DNA from: DATLGD01 sp035540755
GTDB taxonomy: Bacteria; Actinomycetota; Actinomycetes; Mycobacteriales; SCTD01
Reading direction: 5' to 3'
Assembly (NCBI GenBank): GCA_035540755.1
Contig: DATLGD010000058.1
Span: 1 to 8,462 of the forward strand
DNA length: 8,462 nucleotides
Below are positions 1-5,849 of this stretch, one piece after another. A program made the position numbers and the translations under genes. The notes under the pieces were generated by a model that was not told the origin of the DNA, did not search any database, and worked only from the letters and a program-made list of their open reading frames with translations. Positions within the stretch are counted from its first letter, which is position 1, and every line of letters begins with the position of its first letter.

Positions 1-131
1 AGCACGTCGTCATCACCGGCCGCGACGCCGACCCGCGGCTCGTCGAGGCCGCCGACCTCGTCGTCGAGATGACGAAGGTCAAGCACCCGATGGACGCCGG
101 CCAGAAGGGCCAGCGGGGGATCGAGTGGTGA
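1..131 (+). CDS. cobO: Corrinoid adenosyltransferase CobO-type, 3' end only (partial)
   Basis: Only the last 42 codons are in the window, in the frame starting at position 3 and stopping with TGA at 129-131. They read HVVITGRDADP, then VEAADLVVEMTKVKHPMDAG, ending in QKGQRGIEW. This is the conserved C-terminus of the CobA/CobO/BtuR ATP:corrinoid adenosyltransferases, which attach the 5'-deoxyadenosyl group of ATP to reduced cobalt in the corrinoid in the cytoplasm. The stop overlaps the GTG start of the next gene. The same 131 bases recur at 552-682 with one synonymous difference (G at 89, C at 640). Because the 5' part lies outside the window, I cannot tell whether this copy is an intact cobO with its own P-loop or another chimera like the next gene. 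Confidence 0.85.
   Translation, partial: HVVITGRDADPRLVEAADLVVEMTKVKHPMDAGQKGQRGIEW
1..131 (+). repeat. Direct repeat copy A (cobO 3' end)
   Basis: It matches 552-682 over the whole visible 131 bases with one difference (G89 versus C640, a synonymous Pro codon). The match stops right after the TGA of the first gene, at position 131/682. The left limit is beyond the window, so the full repeat may be longer; copy B has cobO-like sequence back to about position 215. Confidence 0.95.
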
Positions 132-682
132 GCCTGCCGCGCCTGGTCGTGGCCGCGCCGTCCTCCGGCGCCGGCAAGACCACCGTCGCCACCGGGCTCA
201 TGGCGGCGCTGCGCGCCTGGAACCAGGGCTGGCCGATCGGGGTCTTCCAGTTCGTCAAGAGCGCGAAGTGGAAGGTCGGCGAGGAGCACGCCCTGCACAC
301 CCTCGGCGCGAGCGGCGCGGGCGGGACCGTCGCCTGGCACAAGATGGGCGAGGGCTGGTCCTGGACCCGCAAGCACGGCACCGACGACGACCACGCCGCG
401 AACGCCCTCGAGGGCTGGCGGCAGGTCCAGCGCGACCTCGCGGCCGAGACGTACCGCTTCTACGTGCTCGACGAGTTCACCTACCCGATGACGTGGGGCT
501 GGGTCGACGTCGACGAGGTGGTGCAGACGCTGCGTGACCGGCCGGGCCAGCAGCACGTCGTCATCACCGGCCGCGACGCCGACCCGCGGCTCGTCGAGGC
601 CGCCGACCTCGTCGTCGAGATGACGAAGGTCAAGCACCCCATGGACGCCGGCCAGAAGGGCCAGCGGGGGATCGAGTGGTGA
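125..682 (+). CDS. Chimeric CobO-like adenosyltransferase with a CobB-like P-loop head
   Basis: This 185-residue protein joins two families in frame. Residues 1-30 (PRLVVAAPSSGAGKTT, then VATGLMAALR) match the start of the a,c-diamide synthase CobB, whose own gene follows directly. From residue 31 (AWNQGWPIGVFQF) to the end it is CobO: SAKWKVGEE at 46-54, the Walker-B-like VLDEFTYP near 114-121, and the C-terminal HPMDAGQKGQRGIEW. The join falls in the helix after the P-loop, so a P-loop strand and helix replace the CobO equivalents and the fold could survive. The usual CobO loop (GxGKGK[ST]) is replaced by SSGAGKTT, and the N-terminal arm that precedes the loop in CobO is missing; CobO proteins are usually around 200 residues. 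The frame is open and overlaps both neighbours. GTG at 125 or 128 could start it, behind a G-rich Shine-Dalgarno-like stretch at 115-119. Adenosyltransferase activity is plausible but unproven; it could be a diverged paralogue or a recombination by-product. Confidence 0.75.
   Translation: MVSLPRLVVAAPSSGAGKTTVATGLMAALRAWNQGWPIGVFQFVKSAKWKVGEEHALHTLGASGAGGTVAWHKMGEGWSWTRKHGTDDDHAANALEGWRQVQRDLAAETYRFYVLDEFTYPMTWGWVDVDEVVQTLRDRPGQQHVVITGRDADPRLVEAADLVVEMTKVKHPMDAGQKGQRGIEW
552..682 (+). repeat. Direct repeat copy B (3' end of the chimeric cobO-like gene)
   Basis: Second copy of the 131-base repeat, offset by 551 bases. The unit ends with the same overlapping stop/start sequence (GTGGTGA), so the downstream gene is entered by the same translational coupling in both copies. 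Confidence 0.95.
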
Positions 683-1986
683 TCGTCCCTCGTCTCGTCA
701 TCGCCGCCGCAACCTCGGGCGCCGGCAAGACGACGGTGTCCACCGGGCTGATGGCCGCGCTGCGCGTCCGCGGGCTCGACGTCTCGCCGCACAAGGTCGG
801 CCCCGACTACATCGACCCGGGCTACCACGCGCTCGCGACCGGGCGCCCCGGCCGCAACCTCGACCCGGTGCTCGTCGGCGAGCAGCGGGTCGCGCCGCTG
901 CTGCTGCACGGCGCCCGCGGCGCGGACGTCGCGGTGGTGGAGGGCGTCATGGGCCTGTTCGACGGCCGCGGATCCACCGACGAGGGCTCGACGGCGCACG
1001 TGGCGCGGCTGCTCGACGCGCCGGTCGTGCTCGTCGTCGACGCGTCGTCGCAGAGCCGGTCGGTCGCCGCGCTGGTGCAGGGGTTCGCCGCCTTCGACGT
1101 CGACGTGCGGCTCGGCGGCGTCGTGCTCAACCGGGTCGGCAGCGACCGGCACGAGGCGCTGCTGCGCGAGGCGCTCGACGGCGTCGCTCCGGTGCTCGGG
1201 GTGCTGCGGCGCGACGACGGCGTCGCCACCCCGAGCCGGCACCTCGGCCTCGTCCCGGTCGCGGAGCGGGCGCCGGAGGCCGTCGCGACCGTGCAGCGGC
1301 TCGGCGAGCTGTGCAGCCGCTCGCTCGACCTCGACGCGCTGCTCGCGCTGGCCCGCTCGGCTCCGACGCTCGACGCCGCACCATGGACACCACCGGTCGT
1401 GGCGCGCGACGTGCGGCCGCGCATCGCCGTCGCCGGCGGCGAGGCCTTCACCTTCTCCTACGCCGAGACCGCCGAGCTGCTGGACGCCGCCGGCGCCGAC
1501 GTGGTGGTTGTCGACCCGCTGCGCGACCCGCACCTGCCGGACGGCACGGCCGGGCTCGTCCTCGGCGGCGGCTTCCCCGAGGTGTACGCCGCGCAGCTGT
1601 CGGCCAACGAGGCGCTGCGCACCGACGTGCGCGCCCTGGCCGGCCGCGGTGCACCGGTGCACGCCGAGTGCGCCGGCCTGCTCTACCTGTGCGAGCAGCT
1701 CGACGACCTGCCGATGTGCGGAGTGCTCCCGGCGTCGGGGCGGATGACGGAGCAGCTGACGCTCGGCTACCGCACGGCCTCCGACGGCACGGTCGGGCAC
1801 GAGTTCCACCGCACGGTCGTCGAGCCGCGTGCCGGCGACGAGCCGGCCTGGGTGCTGGACGGCCGGCCCGAGGGCTTCCGGCAGGGCGGCGTCGCCGCGA
1901 GCTACCTGCACACCCACTGGGCAGGCACGCCCGAGGTCGCGCGCGCCTTCGTCGACGCCGCGGCACGGCAGGCGGTGCCGGCATGA
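676..1986 (+). CDS. cobB: Cobyrinate / hydrogenobyrinate a,c-diamide synthase CobB (CbiA)
   Basis: Glutamine-dependent, ATP-using enzyme that amidates the a and c carboxylates of the corrin ring. At 436 residues it is normal for the family. The N-terminal P-loop domain has ATSGAGKTT at residues 12-20, KVGPDYIDP at 40-48 and EGVMGLFDG further on. The C-terminal class I glutamine amidotransferase domain has LGGGFPEVY, the nucleophile cysteine at residue 332 in HAECAGLLYL, GHEFH, and the HTHW motif at 412-415 near the end. All expected catalytic landmarks are present, so it should be active. GTG at 676 or 679 is the start, overlapping the stop of the preceding gene; the same bases form the previous gene junction at 125-131. 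The stop overlaps the cobI start as ATGA. Its first 30 residues resemble the head of the preceding chimeric gene, but at 77% nucleotide identity. Confidence 0.96.
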   Translation: MVIVPRLVIAAATSGAGKTTVSTGLMAALRVRGLDVSPHKVGPDYIDPGYHALATGRPGRNLDPVLVGEQRVAPLLLHGARGADVAVVEGVMGLFDGRGSTDEGSTAHVARLLDAPVVLVVDASSQSRSVAALVQGFAAFDVDVRLGGVVLNRVGSDRHEALLREALDGVAPVLGVLRRDDGVATPSRHLGLVPVAERAPEAVATVQRLGELCSRSLDLDALLALARSAPTLDAAPWTPPVVARDVRPRIAVAGGEAFTFSYAETAELLDAAGADVVVVDPLRDPHLPDGTAGLVLGGGFPEVYAAQLSANEALRTDVRALAGRGAPVHAECAGLLYLCEQLDDLPMCGVLPASGRMTEQLTLGYRTASDGTVGHEFHRTVVEPRAGDEPAWVLDGRPEGFRQGGVAASYLHTHWAGTPEVARAFVDAAARQAVPA

Positions 1987-2717
1987 GCGCGCTGCGGCTG
2001 ATCGGAGTCGGCGTCGGCCCGGGCGACGTCGAGCTCGTCACCGTCAAAGCCGTGCGCGTGCTCGAGCAGGCCGACCTGGTCGTCGTGCCTGTCATGGACG
2101 CACACGAGACCGGCCGCGCTGAAGCCACCGTGCGGGCGAACGTCACGCACGACCGGGTCGAGCGGCTGGTGTTCGCGCTCGACGACCGCGGCGGCGTCAC
2201 CCCGGCCCGCAGGTCGGCGTGGGAGGCCGCTGCCGACGCCGTCGCCGAGCGGCTGCGCAGCGGTGGCGGCACGGTGGCCTTCGCGACCATCGGCGACCCG
2301 AACGTCTACAGCACCTTCACCTACCTCGCCGACGCCGTGCGCGAGCGCCTGCCGGACGTCGTCGTCGAGACGGTGCCGGGCATCACGGCGATGCAGGACC
2401 TCGCCGCCCGCAGCGGCACCGTGCTGTGCGAGGGCACCGAGTCGCTGGCGCTGCTGCCGCTGACCGCGGGCGTCGCCGCGTTCGAGGAGGCGCTGACGCA
2501 CTTCGACACCGTCGTGGCCTACAAGGGCGGCCGGCACATGCCGGCGGTGCTCGAGGTGCTGCAGCGGCACGGCCGCGGCGACGACGCCGTGTTCGGCGCG
2601 GCGCTCGGCCTGCCCGACGAGCAGGTCGCGGCGGCCACCACCGTCGTCGGCCCGGCGCCGTACCTGTCGACCGTCCTGGTGCCCGCGAGGCGCACGACCC
2701 GGGGGAGCAAGCTGTGA
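1983..2717 (+). CDS. cobI: Precorrin-2 C20-methyltransferase CobI (CbiL)
   Basis: SAM-dependent tetrapyrrole methylase, 244 residues, that methylates C20 of (cobalt-)precorrin-2 to give (cobalt-)precorrin-3. The tetrapyrrole methylase fold is shown by the N-terminal glycine-rich strand IGVGVGPGD (residues 7-15) followed by VELVTVKAVR, the SAM-pocket motif ATIGDPNVYSTFTYL with its GDP at 104-106, and VPGITAMQ from residue 131. The GDPNVYSTF form is characteristic of CobI/CbiL and separates it from the other methylases of this operon. ATG at 1983 overlaps the cobB stop by four bases (ATGA), which decides the start; the frame is open further upstream, but only as a shadow inside cobB. Its own stop overlaps the GTG of cobM. 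Confidence 0.95.
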   Translation: MSALRLIGVGVGPGDVELVTVKAVRVLEQADLVVVPVMDAHETGRAEATVRANVTHDRVERLVFALDDRGGVTPARRSAWEAAADAVAERLRSGGGTVAFATIGDPNVYSTFTYLADAVRERLPDVVVETVPGITAMQDLAARSGTVLCEGTESLALLPLTAGVAAFEEALTHFDTVVAYKGGRHMPAVLEVLQRHGRGDDAVFGAALGLPDEQVAAATTVVGPAPYLSTVLVPARRTTRGSKL

Positions 2718-3529
2718 ACGGTCGCGTCTCCTTCGTCGGTGCCGGGCCGGGTGCGGCCGACCTGCTGACTCTGCGCGCCGCGCAGCGCATCGCCGACGCC
2801 GACATCGTCATCTGGGCCGCGTCGCTCGTGCACGAGGACGTGCTGCAGCACGCCCGCGCCGACGCGCTCGTCGTCAACTCCGCCGAGCACTCGCTCGAGG
2901 GCATCACCGCGCACTACGAGCGGGCCGCGCGGGAGGGCCTGCTCGTCGCGCGCATCCACTCCGGCGACCCGGCGCTGTGGGGCGGCACGCAGGAGCAGAT
3001 GGAGCTGTGCCGCTCGCTCGGTCTCGACATCGAGGTCGTCCCCGGCGTCTCCAGCTTCAGCGCCGTCGCCGCGATCGTGCAGCGCGAGCTGACCGTGCCG
3101 GAGGTGGCGCAGTCGGTCGTGCTCACCCGGCTCGAGGGCGGCAAGACGCCGATGCCGGACGGCGAGACGGTGCGCTCGTTCGCCGGGCACGGCACCACCA
3201 TGGCGCTGTTCCTGTCGGCCGCGCGGACCAAGCAGCTGCAGGACGAGCTGCTGGCCGCCGGCACCTACGACGCCGACACGCCCTGCGTCGTCGCCTACGC
3301 CGCCACCTGGCCCGACGAGCTGGTCTTCGAGTGCCGGCTCGGCGAGCTGGCCGAGAAGGTGCGCGAGCACAAGCTCTACAAGCACACGCTCGTGCTGGTC
3401 GGCCCCGCGCTGACCGCCGGCGGCACCCGCTCGCACCTGTACCACCCCGGGCACTTCCATGAGCACCGCCGCGTCGAGGACAAGGCGGCGCGCGACGAGC
3501 TGCGGGCCCGGCGGCGGAAGCCGGCATGA
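2714..3529 (+). CDS. cobM: Precorrin-4 C11-methyltransferase CobM (CbiF)
   Basis: SAM-dependent methylase, 271 residues, that adds the C11 methyl group to (cobalt-)precorrin-4. It begins VNGRVSFVGAGPGAADLLTL, the usual glycine-rich strand of tetrapyrrole methylases. HSGDPALWGGTQEQ (GDP at 84-86), EVVPGVSSF and the CobM-type stretch RELTVPEVAQSVVLTR identify the subfamily. The last ~25 residues are charged (EHRRVEDKAARDELRARRRK) and look like a flexible tail. The frame runs open far upstream, but GTG at 2714 gives the right N-terminus and a GTGA overlap with cobI. The stop overlaps the cbiD ATG (ATGA). CobM acts after the CobJ/CbiH ring contraction encoded further down. Confidence 0.95.
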   Translation: MNGRVSFVGAGPGAADLLTLRAAQRIADADIVIWAASLVHEDVLQHARADALVVNSAEHSLEGITAHYERAAREGLLVARIHSGDPALWGGTQEQMELCRSLGLDIEVVPGVSSFSAVAAIVQRELTVPEVAQSVVLTRLEGGKTPMPDGETVRSFAGHGTTMALFLSAARTKQLQDELLAAGTYDADTPCVVAYAATWPDELVFECRLGELAEKVREHKLYKHTLVLVGPALTAGGTRSHLYHPGHFHEHRRVEDKAARDELRARRRKPA

Positions 3530-4671
3530 CCGAGCCGGACGGACCGGAGCTGCGCGAGCCCGACCTCCCGCGCACCGCGAAGGTGCGCACCGGTCCGCTC
3601 CGCAGCGGCTGGACCACCGGCACGTGCAGCGCTGCGGCTGCCAAGGCCGCCACCACCGCGCTGCTGACGCAGACGGTGCAGCGCACGGTCGAGGTGGTGC
3701 TGCCGGCCGGACAGCGGGTGCAGTTCGACGTCGAGCGGTGCGACGTCGAGCCGGCCTCCGCCGAGGCGGTCGTCGTCAAGGACGCCGGTGACGACCCCGA
3801 CGTCACGCACGGCGCGCACCTGACCGCGCGCGTGCGCTGGCACGACGCGCCCGGCCTGCAGCTCGAGGGCGGCGTCGGCGTCGGCGTCGTGACCAAGCCC
3901 GGGCTCGGCCTGGAGGTCGGCGGACCGGCCATCAACCCGGTGCCGCGGCAGATGATCCGCGACAACGTCGGCGAGGTCGTCGACCTCGACCGGCGCGGGG
4001 TACGGGTGCTGCTCAGCGTCCCCGACGGGGAGCAGCGCGCGAAGAAGACCACCAACGCCCGCCTCGGCATCCTCGGCGGGATCTCGATCCTCGGCACCAC
4101 CGGCATCGTGCGGCCGTTCTCGACCGCGTCCTGGCGCGCGTCGGTGGTGCAGGCGGTCGACGTCATGGCCGCGCAGGGCCTGCCGACGCTCGTCCTCGCG
4201 ACCGGGGGGCGCACCGAGAAGGCCGCCATGCGGCTGCTGCCCGACCTGCCGGAGGTCTGCTTCGTCGAGGTCGGCGACTTCACCGGCGCCGCGCTGCGCC
4301 AGGCCGTCGACCGGGGGCTGCGCGACGTCGTCTTCGTGGGCATGGCCGGCAAGCTCACCAAGCTCGCCAGCGGCGTGCTCATGACGCACTACACCCGCAG
4401 CAAGGTCGACCTGTCGGTGCTCGCCGACATCACCGTCGAAGGCGGCGGGGGCATCGAGCTGGTCGAGGCGGTTCGTGCGGCGAACACCGCGCGGCACGCC
4501 TACGAGCTGTGGGAGGCGGCCGGCGTCCTGCGGCCGTGCGGTGACCTGCTCTGCGGCCGGGTGGCGAGCGTGCTGACCCGGTTCAGCGGTCTGCCGGCCG
4601 CGGTGGCGATGGTGGATCCCTCCGGCGCTGCTGTCGTCGCCGCCACCGAACCGCGATGGATGACTGCGTGA
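3526..4671 (+). CDS. cbiD: Cobalt-precorrin-5B C1-methyltransferase CbiD
   Basis: CbiD, 381 residues, methylates C1 of the ring after the two-carbon fragment is lost, taking the place of CobF of the aerobic route. It is not related to the tetrapyrrole methylases around it. Family landmarks seen are LRSGWTTGTCSAAAAKAA near the N-terminus (about residues 25-42), the central AKKTTNARLGILGGISILGT and GIVRPFS, EVGDFTGAALRQA, and VGMAGKLTKLASGV followed by MTHYTRSKVDL. ATG at 3526 overlaps the cobM stop. The first ~24 residues before the conserved region (MTEPDGPELREPDLPRTAKV) are charged and low in conserved features. Length is normal to slightly long. The 3' end overlaps the start of cobL. Confidence 0.95.
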   Translation: MTEPDGPELREPDLPRTAKVRTGPLRSGWTTGTCSAAAAKAATTALLTQTVQRTVEVVLPAGQRVQFDVERCDVEPASAEAVVVKDAGDDPDVTHGAHLTARVRWHDAPGLQLEGGVGVGVVTKPGLGLEVGGPAINPVPRQMIRDNVGEVVDLDRRGVRVLLSVPDGEQRAKKTTNARLGILGGISILGTTGIVRPFSTASWRASVVQAVDVMAAQGLPTLVLATGGRTEKAAMRLLPDLPEVCFVEVGDFTGAALRQAVDRGLRDVVFVGMAGKLTKLASGVLMTHYTRSKVDLSVLADITVEGGGGIELVEAVRAANTARHAYELWEAAGVLRPCGDLLCGRVASVLTRFSGLPAAVAMVDPSGAAVVAATEPRWMTA

Positions 4672-5849
4672 TCACCGTCGTCGGCCTCGACGGCTCGCCG
4701 CTGTCGCCGGTCGCGGTCGAGCGGATGTCGACCGCCTCCCTGGTGATGGGCGGGCGCCGGCACCTGCGTGAGATCCCCGTGCCCGAGCACGTCCCGACCG
4801 TCGCGCTGCGCGACGACCCGGCAGAGGCCCTGCGCGCGGTGCTCGAGGCTCCTGGTGACGTCGTCGTGCTCGCCTCGGGCGACCCGGGGTTCTTCGGCGT
4901 CCTGCGCCTGCTGCGTGCGCGCGTCCCGGCCGAGCGGCTCGAGGTCCTGCCGGCGGTGTCGAGCGTCGCCTTGGCGTTCGCCCGCGCTGCTCTGCCGTGG
5001 GACGACGCCGTCGTGGTGTCGGCGCACGGGCGCGACCTGCGGCCGGCCGTCGCCGCGTGTCGCGCGCACGGCAAGGTCGCCGTTCTCACCTCGCAGGGAG
5101 CCGGTCCGGCCGAGCTCGCCGCGGCCCTCGGGGACCTGCCGCGGAAGGTCGTCGTCGCCGAGCGGCTCGCCCTCGAGGGCGAGCGGGTCAGCGTCCTGAC
5201 CCCCGCCGAGGTCGCTGCCCGCGACGACTGGGACCCGCTCAACGTCGTGCTGGTCGTCGACGAGGCCCGCGCGGTCGCCCAGGACAAGGGCTGGCTGGCC
5301 GGGCGCGCGCAGCCGTCCGGATGGGCGCTGCCCGAGAAGGCCTTCGCGCACCGCGACGGCATGGTGACCAAGGCCGAGGTGCGGGCGCTGGTGCTGGCCC
5401 GGCTCGGCCCGCGGCTCGGCGAGCTGGTGTGGGACGTCGGCGCGGGCAGCGGCTCGGTCGCGGTCGAGTGCGCCCGGCTCGGCGCCGCCGTCGTCGCCGT
5501 CGACCAGGGCGACACCGCTCACCTCGAGGCGAACGTCGAGGCGCACGGCGTCGACGTGCAGGTGGTGCGGGGTGAGGCGCCGGCCGCGCTGAAGGCGCTG
5601 CCCGACCCCGACGCCGTCTTCGTCGGCGGCGGTGGCCTCGACGTCGTCCGCGCCGTGGTCGACCGCGGCCCGCAGCGCGTCGTGGTCGCGCTCGCCACCC
5701 TGGAGCGCGTCGGCCCGGTGCTCGAGGCGCTCGCGGATTACGACGCCGAGGCGGTGCTGCTCGAGGCGCAGCGCCTGCAACCTCTCGGGAGCGGTCACCG
5801 GCTCGCCCCCGCCAACCCCGTCTTCGTCGTGTCAGGAGCAAGAGCGTGA
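4668..5849 (+). CDS. cobL: Precorrin-6Y C5,15-methyltransferase (decarboxylating), CbiE-CbiT fusion
   Basis: Fused CbiE-CbiT protein, 393 residues from GTG 4668, that methylates C5 and C15 and decarboxylates the C12 acetate side chain. Residues 1 to about 200 are the CbiE tetrapyrrole methylase: ITVVGLDGSPLSP at the N-terminus, ASGDPGFFG with GDP at 71-73, and VLPAVSSVALAFAR. From about residue 215 (LPEKAFAHRDGMVTKAEVRA) comes the CbiT Rossmann methyltransferase, with the SAM motif WDVGAGSGSVAVE (D256-S263) and a late FVGGGG strand. I chose GTG 4668 because it gives the same GTGA four-base overlap as the other junctions; ATG 4656 would add four residues (MDDC) and has no better ribosome site. 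Both domains have their SAM motifs. The CbiE segment contains a perfect 20-bp palindrome at 5165-5184. Confidence 0.94.
   Translation: MITVVGLDGSPLSPVAVERMSTASLVMGGRRHLREIPVPEHVPTVALRDDPAEALRAVLEAPGDVVVLASGDPGFFGVLRLLRARVPAERLEVLPAVSSVALAFARAALPWDDAVVVSAHGRDLRPAVAACRAHGKVAVLTSQGAGPAELAAALGDLPRKVVVAERLALEGERVSVLTPAEVAARDDWDPLNVVLVVDEARAVAQDKGWLAGRAQPSGWALPEKAFAHRDGMVTKAEVRALVLARLGPRLGELVWDVGAGSGSVAVECARLGAAVVAVDQGDTAHLEANVEAHGVDVQVVRGEAPAALKALPDPDAVFVGGGGLDVVRAVVDRGPQRVVVALATLERVGPVLEALADYDAEAVLLEAQRLQPLGSGHRLAPANPVFVVSGARA
5834..5838 (+). promoter_or_regulatory. Shine-Dalgarno site for the cbiG-cobJ gene
   Basis: AGGAG lies seven bases upstream of GTG 5846, inside the last codons of cobL. 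It is the clearest ribosome-binding site in the window and supports GTG 5846 as the start, along with the GTGA overlap. Confidence 0.7.

Noticed and set aside
1649..1662. Perfect 14-bp palindrome (GTGCACCGGTGCAC) in cobB
   Set aside because: One or two palindromes of this length are expected by chance in a GC-rich window of this size, and it encodes the conserved residues just before the catalytic cysteine.
481..1917. Long open frame on the minus strand (478 codons) opposite the chimera and cobB
   Set aside because: Composition is low-complexity Arg/Ala/Gly/His-rich with no recognisable motif. It lies opposite confidently identified genes and follows from the high GC content leaving few stop codons.
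3972..3988. Eight-base inverted repeat with one-base spacer in cbiD
   Set aside because: It arises from the common codons for Glu-Val-Val-Asp-Leu and the spacer is too short for a hairpin.
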